A stretch of DNA of 64,000 bases from the NCBI GenBank assembly GCA_017469785.1, contig JAFUFU010000010.1, forward strand, positions 42,593-106,592, read 5' to 3'. Source of the DNA: Treponema sp. Its GTDB lineage: Bacteria > Spirochaetota > Spirochaetia > Treponematales > Treponemataceae. Below are positions 33,141 to 42,233 of this stretch, piece after piece (the stretch's first letter is position 1; the number at the start of each line of letters is the position of its first letter). The position numbers were made by a program, and so were the translations under genes. Under the pieces are notes generated by a model. That model did no database searches, was not told the DNA's origin, and saw nothing but the letters and a program-made list of their open reading frames with translations.

Positions 33141-34554
33141 CTTTTCCTCGGAGAACGACATAAACGGTTTTGATGATAATCCAGATATCAAGCCAGACAG
33201 ACCAGTTTTGGATGTAATAAGAATCGAGTGTGACACGCTCTTCGTATCCGGTATCGCTGCGGCCTGAAATCTGCCACATTCCGCTTAAACCCGGCTGGAC
33301 AGACAGAATGAACCGGGCTTTGTTGCCGTATTTTATTAGTTCCGGTTCTGTTACCGGGCGGGGACCGATGAAACTCATTTCGCCTGTGAGTATATTGAAA
33401 AATTGGGGAATTTCATCAATGCTTGTTTTTCGGAGAAATTTTCCGATTTTCGTGACCCTCGGATCATTCGTGAATTTACGTTCTTTTTCCCATTCTGCTC
33501 GCATCTCGGGATTTTCAGCCAGAATCTTTTCGAGCTGCTTGTCTGCGTCCACTACCATGGAACGGAACTTCCAGCATTTGAATTCCTTGCCCTTCTTGCC
33601 GATGCGTTTATGTCCGTAAAACACAGGCCCCGGACTTGTTATTTTGATAAGAATTGTAACAAGCGCCACGACAGGCAGCGTAACCGGAGATGAGAGAAGT
33701 AATAGAAAGATGTCTATAAAGCGCTTCCAGAACAAGCTGATCGGCTTTGTGAGGTTGTGGGTAGATGAAAAACCGAGGATGCCGCCAAAATCCCTGACGT
33801 TTGTGCTTATGGTTGAAATGTCATTGATTTTCGGAACCTGAATTGTGTACCGGAAATATGAATTGATATAGGTTGTGTCCCGGTCGTAATCACAAAGAAT
33901 GGCAACTTTTATGCCGAAAGATTTTATCAACTCGGATGTTTTTTCTGACGGCGGATAGACAGGAATCCCCATTTTTGTGGAAGGAATGAGGGCCTTGCTG
34001 TCAACAATCATGCCGGGCTTGTATCCCAAATCAGGCCGTTTCAAAAGACGCGTGATTATGACGTCACCTGATGCGCCGGAAACATAGATTACTGCCGGAA
34101 CCCCGAAAAATTTGCAGCGTGAAAAAACGCGCCGGGCAAGTTCCCTTGCGGCCGGGAGCATGATAAGGGCGAAAGGCGTCGCGAGGACAAAAGCGATTAC
34201 CAGGGGCCATTTGTCGTCAGCCTCCTCAACCGTGATTGACAGCGCGATTCCCACAAAAACAAAGAAGGAGCAGATGGCGAATTTTTTTACTTCATCGGCT
34301 GGAGGATATACAAGACCCGGATACAGGCCGGCTGCGTAAAAGACTGCCATCATCGGCGGCAGATAAACCCAATAGGTGATGAAGGAGCGGAAATTAATCC
34401 ATGAGTGATTCAGGAAATTGATAATGAAAAACGAAATACCGATGCTGAGCATTACACCGATACAATCAATGAGCATAAGCACGGCCCCTGATGTGAAAGA
34501 ACTCGTGCGCCAGAAATTTTTTTTGAAAAAAACTTTGTATTCGTCGTTTGTCAT
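33130..34554 (-). CDS. Polyprenyl-phosphate sugar-1-phosphate transferase (WbaP-like)
   Basis: This 474-residue protein has four or five N-terminal membrane helices, a nucleotide-binding-like middle and the C-terminal bacterial sugar transferase domain: ITSPGPVFYGHKRIGKKG, WKFRSMV, then FLRKTSIDEIPQFFNILTGEM, IGPRPVTEPE and PGLSGMWQISGR. It transfers a hexose-1-phosphate from a nucleotide sugar to undecaprenyl phosphate at the inner membrane, the first step of glycan assembly. It follows three GT4 genes that would extend the lipid-linked sugar. Confidence 0.94.
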   Translation of the reverse strand: MTNDEYKVFFKKNFWRTSSFTSGAVLMLIDCIGVMLSIGISFFIINFLNHSWINFRSFITYWVYLPPMMAVFYAAGLYPGLVYPPADEVKKFAICSFFVFVGIALSITVEEADDKWPLVIAFVLATPFALIMLPAARELARRVFSRCKFFGVPAVIYVSGASGDVIITRLLKRPDLGYKPGMIVDSKALIPSTKMGIPVYPPSEKTSELIKSFGIKVAILCDYDRDTTYINSYFRYTIQVPKINDISTISTNVRDFGGILGFSSTHNLTKPISLFWKRFIDIFLLLLSSPVTLPVVALVTILIKITSPGPVFYGHKRIGKKGKEFKCWKFRSMVVDADKQLEKILAENPEMRAEWEKERKFTNDPRVTKIGKFLRKTSIDEIPQFFNILTGEMSFIGPRPVTEPELIKYGNKARFILSVQPGLSGMWQISGRSDTGYEERVTLDSYYIQNWSVWLDIWIIIKTVYVVLRGKGAY

Positions 34555-34604
34555 CGTCTTATTCGTTACTTTTGGATTATTTTACACCAGATAGCATGAA
34601 AAGT

Positions 34605-35699
34605 CTAGTTTTCGCACTGATTTCCAAATCCGGAAAGCGTTTTGATGATAATCTCGGCCGAACGCTTGTAGGAGTAAAGTTCCGTCAGCGATGATATGTC
34701 TATGCGCTCCGGCAGATTCTTAGAGACAGCCAGAAGCTTTTCGCATAAATCTTCGGCATTTCCCGCTTCAAAGAATGAAACCGGAAGCTGACCGTAAATT
34801 TCCTTGAAAACGGGAATGTCTGATATGAGGACTGGCGTTCCGACGGTCATTGCTTCCAATGGCGGCATTCCGAATCCCTCGTAGAGAGAGGGCTGGACCA
34901 GCAACTTTGATTCTGCATAGAGATATTTCAGCCTTTCATTGGATATTTTTCCGGTGAATTCAATGAATCCGTCTGATGCAGAAAGCCTGGAAATCCGCGA
35001 GACAGTCTCCTCGTCTCCGGTCCTGAAATTCTCTGCATTTCCGACAATGACAAGCTTCGACTGGAATGATGAATCTGATTTTCTGGCCGCTTCAAAGGCA
35101 TCGAGAAGGTATTTCAGCCCCTTGTGCTTCTTTATGTTTCCGACGAAGAGAATCTGATCTTTTTTTGCCGGCTTGCCGTTCGGGAAATCCTCCGTAAGAT
35201 ATTTTGGGGCGGCATTGTAAACAATTTCAATATTTTTCTTGCATTTGAGGTGATGAATAATCCTCTCTTTTGAGAATTCCGAAACCGTGAAAATGGCATC
35301 CGAGTAATTTATGGCCCTCTTATAGAAGATTTTTCGCGCAAAGCGACCTAAGAATCCGGTCATTCCATCCACGTCAAGGAATACGACATCATGAATAACT
35401 GAGAAAGTCGGAAGATTCAGGCCGCCTGGAATATTGCAGTATGGCGTAAAATAATAATCATACTGGTGTATTTTTTCCAGGACATTGGGGGGAAAGAAAA
35501 ATGTTTCCCTAAAAGAGAAGGGCTTTACATCACAGAAACAGAATTCTGTGTTGGGCATCCGTACGTAGTCCGAGCATTGCTCGTGTGTTCCAATCAAAAG
35601 GCACTCGTTCTCCGCGAGAAAATAGGGAAGAAGCTCGGAGATAAAGGAGCCAATCCCGCCTGAGCCAATCATGCGGCAGTCTATAGCAATTTTTATCAT
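34605..35699 (-). CDS. Glycosyltransferase family 4 (GT-B)
   Basis: This 364-residue protein starts MIKIAIDCRMIGSGGIGSF, overlapping the previous gene by 4 nt (ATGA); the ATG 48 nt upstream is internal to that gene. It has the two Rossmann halves of GT-B enzymes, the donor site KHKGLKYLLDAFEAA with VGN, and the E-x7-E motif (YEGFGMPPLEAMTVGTPVLISD) of retaining GT4 transferases. The sugar donor, perhaps GDP-mannose, is not predictable. It acts in the cytoplasm on the growing lipid-linked glycan. Confidence 0.9.
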   Translation of the reverse strand: MIKIAIDCRMIGSGGIGSFISELLPYFLAENECLLIGTHEQCSDYVRMPNTEFCFCDVKPFSFRETFFFPPNVLEKIHQYDYYFTPYCNIPGGLNLPTFSVIHDVVFLDVDGMTGFLGRFARKIFYKRAINYSDAIFTVSEFSKERIIHHLKCKKNIEIVYNAAPKYLTEDFPNGKPAKKDQILFVGNIKKHKGLKYLLDAFEAARKSDSSFQSKLVIVGNAENFRTGDEETVSRISRLSASDGFIEFTGKISNERLKYLYAESKLLVQPSLYEGFGMPPLEAMTVGTPVLISDIPVFKEIYGQLPVSFFEAGNAEDLCEKLLAVSKNLPERIDISSLTELYSYKRSAEIIIKTLSGFGNQCEN

Positions 35700-36832
35700 T
35701 TTTTGCTCGTTTCTTCGTCCAGTCTGATAATCGTATTGTCGATGCACTCTTTTATTTGCCGGGCAAAACGCTCTGATGAGAATGTCCGCGCGTGCTGGGA
35801 AATAAAATCTGTGTCGAAAGCGCCGCTCTTTTCCAGCTCTTCAAACCTGTTGATTGCCCTCTCGACAGAATCGCTCGTTGCATGGCTGAAAAATGTTCCC
35901 GTCTTTCCGTTGATGACTGTTTCCAATGCGCCGCCTTTTCCGAATGCGATTACAGGACGACCGCAGCATTGGGCTTCAACCGGAATTATTCCAAAATCTT
36001 CCTCGGCGCAGAAAATTAGGGCACGGCACCGCTGCAAATAACTCATGACTTCCTTGTCAGAAATCCGGCCCGTAAATGTGATGTCGGCGTCCTTGTAGCT
36101 TGATGCAAGACGCTTGAGGGATTTTTCCTGGCTTCCGCTTCCGATGACGACAAGCTTTTTTTTGAGATTTCCGCAGGCCTGAATCGCAAGGTCTATCCGC
36201 TTGTAAGGAACAAAACGCGAGAACACGACAAAAAAATCCTCATGAGGCTTGTAGTTCGGTACGAGCCTGTCAGTATCCACAGGGGGATAAACGACGGACG
36301 AGTCACGGTTCCAGTATTTTTTTATGCGTCTGGATATATATTTAGAATTTGCGATAAGAGTATCGACGCGCTGGCTTGAGACATAATCCCAAAGCCTGAT
36401 TTTGTTCATCCACTTTTCCATGAAAAAACGGGTCAGGCAGCCGCTTCGGGACTTATACTCAAAATATTTATCCCAGGCATAGCGCATGGGAGTATGGATG
36501 TAAGCTATATGAGGAACGAGGGGAGGAGTAATCACACCTTTTGCACAGCTTGAAGAAGAACAGATAACCAGTTTATAGGATGACAAATCGAAGCTCTCAA
36601 AGGCTTTCGGCATAAAAGCGAGGAATTTCGTGTATAGTTTTGTGGCGCATGGCCAGTTTTGAATGAAAGAGGTGTGAACCTTTTCTTTCGGGAAGATTTT
36701 TCCCATTTTCTTTTCATCATAAACTAAGGTGAAAATATCAGCTTCCGGGTAGATTTTCAAAAGCTCTTCAACGACTCTTTCCGCCCCACCGTAGTTTACC
36801 AGCCAGTCATGTACGATTGCAACTTTTTTCAT
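35696..36832 (-). CDS. Glycosyltransferase family 4 (WbaZ-like)
   Basis: This 378-residue GT-B enzyme has an N-terminal motif VHDWLVNYGGAERVVEELL, the acceptor region, the donor-side YKRIDLAIQACGNLKKKLVVIG and the E-x7-E motif EEDFGIIPVEAQCCGRPVIAFGKGGA. It resembles mannosyltransferases of the WbaZ/WbdA group. GGGGAGGAATAAATT gives a strong ribosome site at the end of the upstream gene, 3 nt apart. It is cotranscribed with the next GT4 gene. Confidence 0.9.
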   Translation of the reverse strand: MKKVAIVHDWLVNYGGAERVVEELLKIYPEADIFTLVYDEKKMGKIFPKEKVHTSFIQNWPCATKLYTKFLAFMPKAFESFDLSSYKLVICSSSSCAKGVITPPLVPHIAYIHTPMRYAWDKYFEYKSRSGCLTRFFMEKWMNKIRLWDYVSSQRVDTLIANSKYISRRIKKYWNRDSSVVYPPVDTDRLVPNYKPHEDFFVVFSRFVPYKRIDLAIQACGNLKKKLVVIGSGSQEKSLKRLASSYKDADITFTGRISDKEVMSYLQRCRALIFCAEEDFGIIPVEAQCCGRPVIAFGKGGALETVINGKTGTFFSHATSDSVERAINRFEELEKSGAFDTDFISQHARTFSSERFARQIKECIDNTIIRLDEETSKK

Positions 36833-36835
36833 AAT

Positions 36836-37921
36836 TTATTCCTCCCCATATTGAACAAGAATTTCATATAATCTTTCTGCAGCATTACGATACGTATATT
36901 TTTTCAGGACTTTTTCCACAGCCTCTTTTGAAACGGTTTTTTCTGATAATTCCAAAAGCGAGCAGTCTGTATTATAGGGATTGATATAGGCGGCCGCCTC
37001 TCCGTAAATCTCTGGCAGGCTCGCGCTGTCAGAGACAATGATTTTTGCCCCTGTTGAAAGAGCCTCTAAAGGAGGAATACCGAATCCTTCATAATATGAA
37101 GGAAAGACAAAAGCCGCGCAATTTTTCATCAGGGCCTTGACCTCTCCGTCAGAAACATAGCCCAAAAAAACAATATTGCTCAGCTTTTTCAAATCCGAAA
37201 GCTCCCCTGACTGCATTCCGCCTATGGGTTTGCCTGAAATCGCAAAAATCTGCTCAGGATTTTTTGATGCATAGTCCAAAATCCAGCGGAGGTTTTTCCG
37301 TTTTTGAAGGCTGCCCAAGGTGAAAAAAAATTTTTTTTCTGAAAGCTGGGGAACCCTGTCAAAAATTGAAGGGTCTTCTTGAACCGTATTGAAATGTTCC
37401 CAGCCATTTGGCAGCACATGGATTTTGCTTTCGTCCGTAGGGTAGGCATTCAGAATCTGATGCTTGCTGAATTCTGAGACTGTGAGAATGCAGAGCGCAT
37501 TTTTCGCGATATTCCTATAATGAAAGCAGCTGTAGATTCTTATGAGCCTGTCTTTTAATGTCACGAAATCTTCTGGAAAATCCTTGGCATAAATATCATG
37601 AAGAAAAGAGATTCCGCAGTTTTTTCCTAAGGGTGCTGTGTTTGAAAAATTCAAGGGAATGGCCTTGTTCCGCTCTGCTTCTTTTTTGACCGTAATCATA
37701 TCCCATTTAGGAAAGCTTTTCAGGGCTGTTTTGCTTACTATAGGATGAATATTCGTGAAATCCGGAAAGATTCTTGCATTTGGAGGAATTAAAATTGAAA
37801 CGTTCAGCCCTGATTCTTTTTTTTCTGACAAAAGTAAATCAAGCTGACGGCAGGTCTCAAATGCGAACCGTTCGATTCCAGTGAGATTCCTGCATAAAAA
37901 ATTTCCATTGATAAGAATCAT
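36836..37921 (-). CDS. Glycosyltransferase family 4
   Basis: This 361-residue protein starts MILINGNFLCRNLTGIERFA. The longer frame to 38053 adds 44 residues of no family similarity. The GT-B donor half carries LGSLQKRKNLRWILDYASKN and the E-x7-E motif YEGFGIPPLEALSTGAKIIVSDS. A TATAAT (37933-37928) ends 6 nt before the ATG, with no ribosome site, so a leaderless transcript is likely. It begins the GT4/GT4/GT4/WbaP-like/outer-membrane-protein operon. Confidence 0.88.
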   Translation of the reverse strand: MILINGNFLCRNLTGIERFAFETCRQLDLLLSEKKESGLNVSILIPPNARIFPDFTNIHPIVSKTALKSFPKWDMITVKKEAERNKAIPLNFSNTAPLGKNCGISFLHDIYAKDFPEDFVTLKDRLIRIYSCFHYRNIAKNALCILTVSEFSKHQILNAYPTDESKIHVLPNGWEHFNTVQEDPSIFDRVPQLSEKKFFFTLGSLQKRKNLRWILDYASKNPEQIFAISGKPIGGMQSGELSDLKKLSNIVFLGYVSDGEVKALMKNCAAFVFPSYYEGFGIPPLEALSTGAKIIVSDSASLPEIYGEAAAYINPYNTDCSLLELSEKTVSKEAVEKVLKKYTYRNAAERLYEILVQYGEE

Positions 37922-38057
37922 GTTTCTATTATAAACAGAAAAAAGAAAAATGAAAGCGGAAAACTTGTGGCTAGGTCTAAAAAGTTCAAAAAATGCCAAA
38001 GCCAGAACGAAACTTTTGTCCTTAGGCGGCAATGACAAATTCTTTTTGGACAAGCCC

Positions 38058-39380
38058 TTATTTTTCTATTCCGAATTCCTTATCGAACCAGTCAGCCCGA
38101 GCCTTAATCCAGCTTTTCAGGTAATCTACTTCTGCCCTGTAAGTTTTTCTTTCTTTGTAACCAGGGGCGTTTGGCCACTGCCGGAAGCCGAATCGCTGCC
38201 AGATTTTGTCTTCCAAATTTGCATCATCTTCAAGGCAGTCCGCCATGAAAGCAAGCCAATAAAAGCTGCTCCTGACGGAATCTCTGACCTCTGCCCACCT
38301 GTCTCGGACTTTTTCCCTGAAAAAAAAATCTTCCCACAGCCTTGCATACCAATGCCTGCTCTGGATGAACAGTCCTTCAGGATCAGCGCATTCCCCCTTG
38401 TTGTTTCCGCAGGAAATGTCAAAATCCCAAAGAGGCCCCATGCGGATTTTTTTATCGGCGGAAGAGTAGGTAAGAAAGCAGGAATCTTGAAAGGCCGCGT
38501 CATGATTCTTTGTAAATTCATTAACCAGATACCAGTCCACGAAAGTGTCAATGTCGATATATGGGCGGTAGCCTTTAATCGGATCTGAAAAATCCTCACT
38601 GAAGAGGACATTCTCAAAATCCTTAAGGATTTTTTCTGCATTTCTGTAATACTCGTTACCGGCATTTTCTTTTTCCCTGATACTTAAATTAACGCCCCTG
38701 TCACTTTTGAAATTCCAGGCCCGGTTCAGGCGGGAATTTACCTCTGCAAAAAAGGAATCATCGTTTTCACCAAAGGGTAGCTCTATCCGTGAGTCTGCGA
38801 CCTCAGCTTTTTCCATAAAAGCGTACAGGCCAAGGTATTTGTCATTCACAAACAAGTGAACGAATTGAGTTCTTGGAGTCCAACCGACTTTTTTGAAAAT
38901 AGAACGTCCCAGAAAATAAGCGTAGACATTCCTCAAAGAAGTTTTGTCTGTCAGATTGGCTTGTAAAATCCATTTGCGCGCGGCGGGAAGCCCGAACATG
39001 GAATGCGTCTCATCAAATTTAAGCAGATATGAACGCTTGCTTTGATCGAAGCTCACCCATGTGGAATTTCCCCTTCCTCGGATTTTTCCGGTGAAATGAA
39101 TCATATTGTAAGAATCGGTCTTGTTCTGAAATGCAAGGAAGGTCTTATGCGCCCTGTCAAAATTATCGAAAACATAAAAATCAGCTTTTTTATAGTCTTC
39201 CTTTGATTTTATAGGCTTCATTCCCTTGGTTTTCACTGAGATAATGGGCAGGCGGGAGCCTTTTAAATCGTAGAAAGTATTGATTTTTGCCTCTGAGGAA
39301 TTCTTAAAGGTAAAAAAAATGGAAATTGTGAAAAGCACAAAGAGAAAAAGAAAAGAAAAATTCAAGCGTCTCACTCTCAT
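38058..39380 (-). CDS. CotH kinase family protein
   Basis: This 440-residue protein has an N-terminal membrane anchor or signal (NFSFLFLFVLFTISIFF). Its body follows bacterial CotH kinases: IRGRGNSTW, LPAARKWILQANLTDKTSLRN, YLGLYAFMEKAEV, LVNEFTKNHD and the DFD metal motif in GPLWDFDISCGN. CotH proteins are atypical kinases that phosphorylate proteins; the substrate here is unknown. The start at 39380 lies directly beside a palindromic promoter it shares with a VTC-domain gene. A paralogue is at 47032. Confidence 0.88.
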   Translation of the reverse strand: MRVRRLNFSFLFLFVLFTISIFFTFKNSSEAKINTFYDLKGSRLPIISVKTKGMKPIKSKEDYKKADFYVFDNFDRAHKTFLAFQNKTDSYNMIHFTGKIRGRGNSTWVSFDQSKRSYLLKFDETHSMFGLPAARKWILQANLTDKTSLRNVYAYFLGRSIFKKVGWTPRTQFVHLFVNDKYLGLYAFMEKAEVADSRIELPFGENDDSFFAEVNSRLNRAWNFKSDRGVNLSIREKENAGNEYYRNAEKILKDFENVLFSEDFSDPIKGYRPYIDIDTFVDWYLVNEFTKNHDAAFQDSCFLTYSSADKKIRMGPLWDFDISCGNNKGECADPEGLFIQSRHWYARLWEDFFFREKVRDRWAEVRDSVRSSFYWLAFMADCLEDDANLEDKIWQRFGFRQWPNAPGYKERKTYRAEVDYLKSWIKARADWFDKEFGIEK

Positions 39381-39381
39381 G

Positions 39382-39417
39382 CTTGACAAGTTACCGAATG
39401 TTCGGTATCTTGTCAAG
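39382..39417. promoter_or_regulatory. 36-bp palindrome forming overlapping divergent promoters
   Basis: CTTGACAAG and TACCGAA are repeated in inverted order with a TG centre and one mismatch. On the plus strand TTGACA (39383-39388), 17 nt, TATCTT (39406-39411); on the minus strand TTGACA (39416-39411), 17 nt, TAACTT (39393-39388). Each -35 overlaps the other -10. Neither gene has a ribosome site, so both messages would have no or very short leaders. Confidence 0.65.
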
Positions 39418-39423
39418 TAAATT

Positions 39424-40128
39424 ATGAAGAATGACAAATGGCGACATGAATTCAAGTATCTTTCTCCTGAGTATATCCTAAAAGAGCTGGAGCTTCGGCT
39501 TGGCTCACTTATGCTCCACGACAAGCATACAGGGCAGGGCGGAAGCTATGCGATTCGCTCAATTTATTTTGATGACATATATAACACCTGTTACTTTGAA
39601 AATGAGTCAGGAACAGACCCCAGGGAGAAATTCAGAATCAGAATTTATAACTGTTCCAGCGAAAGGATTTCCCTTGAATTAAAACAAAGGGAAAAGGGAA
39701 AATGCCATAAGATTTCAACTCCCATTTCAAAAGAAACATGCGAGGAAATAATGGCAGGAAAAATCCCGAAGGTTCAAAATGAATACCCCTTTCTTTTGAA
39801 AAAACTAATCGCGCAGATGCTTTGCCGTGGCCTAAAGCCAGTTTGCATCGTAGCCTACGAGCGGGTTCCTTTGATTTGGGAGGAAGGAAATGTGAGAGTC
39901 ACATTTGACAGGAATATCAGGAGCAGCAATGATATAAGACATTTTTTTGATAAGGAAATAGCTTTCAGGCCGATTTTAGGTCTAAATACAAATATGATAG
40001 AGGTGAAATTTGACGAATTCCTGCCAGACTTTATAAATGAAGTCTTGCAGACAGGCCGGCTTTCACAGACATCATTTTCAAAATATTATCTTTGCCGAAA
40101 ATACAATTTGGCGGCAGAGACATTATAA
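39424..40128 (+). CDS. VTC-domain protein (polyphosphate polymerase-like)
   Basis: This 234-residue protein is a single VTC domain, the tunnel fold of yeast Vtc4: RHEFKYLS, YAIRSIYFDD, REKFRIRIYN and LELKQREKGKCHKIS supply the basic residues lining the tunnel; the C-terminus has a conserved EVKFDEFLP. Bacterial VTC-domain proteins are found next to CotH and DUF4956 genes, as here, and polyphosphate synthesis by these bacterial forms is not established. No membrane segment is seen; the next gene provides one. Confidence 0.88.
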   Translation: MKNDKWRHEFKYLSPEYILKELELRLGSLMLHDKHTGQGGSYAIRSIYFDDIYNTCYFENESGTDPREKFRIRIYNCSSERISLELKQREKGKCHKISTPISKETCEEIMAGKIPKVQNEYPFLLKKLIAQMLCRGLKPVCIVAYERVPLIWEEGNVRVTFDRNIRSSNDIRHFFDKEIAFRPILGLNTNMIEVKFDEFLPDFINEVLQTGRLSQTSFSKYYLCRKYNLAAETL

Positions 40129-40138
40129 GGAGTTACGC

Positions 40139-40819
40139 ATGAGTTTCAAGGACATCTTCAAAAAATCTTTTCTGGAAGGATTTTCGCGCTATGACATGTC
40201 ACCGACAAATATCATCATTGTCATGACAATATCAACCGCCTTTGCCTTTTACATCTTTATGGCATATCGTTTTCTGACCAGAAAAACTTTTTATTCAAAA
40301 AGCTTTAACATTTCCCTGGCGGCAGTGACAGTCATTACGACAGGAATCATCCTAACCATTCAGTCAAGCGTAGTGATTTCATTGGGTATGGTCGGTGCGC
40401 TTTCAATCGTTCGCTTCAGGACTGCCGTAAAGGACCCCATGGATTTAGCTTTTTTATTTTGGGCCATAAGTACGGGAATTATATGTGGAGCTGGATTGGC
40501 AGAAATCGCCTGTGTACTCGCTTTTGTACTTTCCATCGGATTATTTCTTCTTGACAGAATCCCTGTAGGCAGGGCACCGCAAATCTTGATGGTAAGTGCA
40601 AGAGGCTATGATGCGGAAAAGGCTGTTATGGAAGCCGTAAAAAAATACAGTGCCGCTTCAACGGTCAAAAGCAGGCGCCTCTCAAACGATCAGTCAGATT
40701 TTGTAATCGAACTCAGAACCTTAAAGTTTGCAGAGCCAAAGCTAATTCAAGAAGTAGCTTCTTTGGAATGTGTGATTTCTTCAAGCCTGCTTAGGCATGA
40801 TGGGGAAGTGACATATTGA
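40139..40819 (+). CDS. DUF4956 membrane protein
   Basis: This 226-residue protein starts MSFKDIFKKSFLEGFSRYDM after AAGGAG; the open frame begins earlier inside the VTC gene. It has about four membrane helices (residues 20-45, 58-80, 88-108, 120-145) with the conserved GMVGALSIVRFRTAVKDPMDLAFLFW, and a soluble C-terminal domain of about 75 residues. It follows the VTC gene by 10 nt; the pair plausibly forms one membrane complex. Confidence 0.86.
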   Translation: MSFKDIFKKSFLEGFSRYDMSPTNIIIVMTISTAFAFYIFMAYRFLTRKTFYSKSFNISLAAVTVITTGIILTIQSSVVISLGMVGALSIVRFRTAVKDPMDLAFLFWAISTGIICGAGLAEIACVLAFVLSIGLFLLDRIPVGRAPQILMVSARGYDAEKAVMEAVKKYSAASTVKSRRLSNDQSDFVIELRTLKFAEPKLIQEVASLECVISSSLLRHDGEVTY

Positions 40820-40834
40820 GTAAAGATTAAACAT

Positions 40835-40955
40835 TGCACTAGTCCGAAATCCAAAGACCTACGGTCTAGTGCAGGGAAATATTGATTTTTCGCATCCACG
40901 CGCTAATCTTCAACTATTCAAGCTTTCCGCAATTTCTTGTGACAGGAAAGCTTGA
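40835..40955. repeat. Two hairpins between convergent genes
   Basis: TGCACTAGTCCG (40835-40846) pairs with CGGTCTAGTGCA (40862-40873) with one mismatch; TCAAGCTTTCC (40918-40928) pairs exactly with GGAAAGCTTGA (40945-40955). They lie between the DUF4956 and CDP-glycerol transferase-like genes and may end both transcripts, although T runs are absent. Confidence 0.45.
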
Positions 40956-40964
40956 TATTGCTGG

Positions 40965-42224
40965 CTATTTTGCAGTAATTTTTGAAATTTTACTCAGCTC
41001 AATCTTTTCAAGGGTTGAAATCATGTAATCTGCCGTGCGTTTGCCGGCCTCGCCTATATGCTGCCATGCCTCTGCCTTGTAGTGGGCGCGCTTTGCGGCC
41101 AGTTCAGGGCTGTCGCTTGCATTTTTGATTACCTCGGCTATGCGGGGAAAATCCTCTTCCTTAATGGGAATGCCGATTTCCTGCAGGGTCGTAACCGCCC
41201 AAGGCTCATGCCCGGTGTCGTAAATGTCGTAGGGAAGTAAGTCCATCTCGGCATTGGCATACATGACAGGCTTATCGCAAAGGAAGGTGTAGTCGTAGAC
41301 GATACCCGAAAAGTCTGAAATCATGATGTCGGCTTTTTTGAGGGAGTAGATGTTGTCACGCTCGTTGTCCCAGGAAAGGTTCGCATTATCCTTGTAACGC
41401 TCAACCAGGCGGTCGAGCATTTCCTTTTCGGAGATTCGGCTCTGGGGGTGGGGGCGGACGATAATCTTCATGCCGCTTTTTACCAGCGGGTCAAGGAGTT
41501 TTTCGCCGTAAAGACCTAAAAGCGCGCTCTTTCCCCATGAAGGAGAGACCAGAACCGTGAATTCGTGCTTTTCTTCGGCCGGAATCGAAGCTATTTTATC
41601 TTTAAGGACGTCAAGGTAGGTGCATCCCACGGTGACAAGCTCTTTTGCAGGCAGATCACGCTGTTTTTCGAGCAGACGGATATCGTCAGCCTGATAGTCG
41701 CCGGTCATGAGCACAGAATCGAAGTAATCAAGGCCAAAGAGACGGTACATTGTGGAATCGGTGCAGGAGTGGAAGATATGGCTGTAATGCTTTACGTTCT
41801 TGCTGCGCTTGAGCTGGTAGACCTGTAAGCCAGGAGTTGTCATTAAAACAATGCCTGCGGAAAGCATGTTGAGTTTTGCATAGGCAACATTACCAGTTCC
41901 TATGCACTCAGCTTTTACGAAAGAAAAATTCTTCTCGTAAATCGGGTCGTCTTCAGTTCCTGTATAATAGGTCAGCTCGATGCCGCGTTTTTCAAATTCC
42001 TCCGCCACGGGAAGAAAAACCGTGAAATACCGCTTGTCCTCGCAGTAAATCACGTATTTTTTGTAGGATTTATCTTCCTGCACGCCCTTTTTCCCTGCAA
42101 AAACCAGCTTGAGCTTGAGCCAAAGAGCCTTCGCAAGAAAAAACAAAGTGGCGGCGGCACCAATCAGAATCGAAAAGAGCATTGAGCCCGTGCCGGGGTC
42201 TATGTAGAGCGGTAAAATCGTCAT
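40965..42224 (-). CDS. CDP-glycerol glycerophosphotransferase family protein (TagF-like)
   Basis: This 419-residue protein has an N-terminal membrane helix (LFSILIGAAATLFFLAKALW) and a GT-B-like body. Motifs include VLVSPSWGKSALLG, IIVRPHPQS and ADIMISDFSGIVYDYTFLCDKPV, the characteristic nucleotide-binding region of Glyphos_transf enzymes (TagB/TagF). The family adds glycerol-phosphate or ribitol-phosphate units to lipid-linked acceptors in teichoic acid synthesis. Here it is 9 nt downstream of a cytidylyltransferase fusion, consistent with a CDP-activated donor. The exact donor is not known. Confidence 0.88.
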   Translation of the reverse strand: MTILPLYIDPGTGSMLFSILIGAAATLFFLAKALWLKLKLVFAGKKGVQEDKSYKKYVIYCEDKRYFTVFLPVAEEFEKRGIELTYYTGTEDDPIYEKNFSFVKAECIGTGNVAYAKLNMLSAGIVLMTTPGLQVYQLKRSKNVKHYSHIFHSCTDSTMYRLFGLDYFDSVLMTGDYQADDIRLLEKQRDLPAKELVTVGCTYLDVLKDKIASIPAEEKHEFTVLVSPSWGKSALLGLYGEKLLDPLVKSGMKIIVRPHPQSRISEKEMLDRLVERYKDNANLSWDNERDNIYSLKKADIMISDFSGIVYDYTFLCDKPVMYANAEMDLLPYDIYDTGHEPWAVTTLQEIGIPIKEEDFPRIAEVIKNASDSPELAAKRAHYKAEAWQHIGEAGKRTADYMISTLEKIELSKISKITAK

Positions 42225-42233
42225 TCTCTTATC

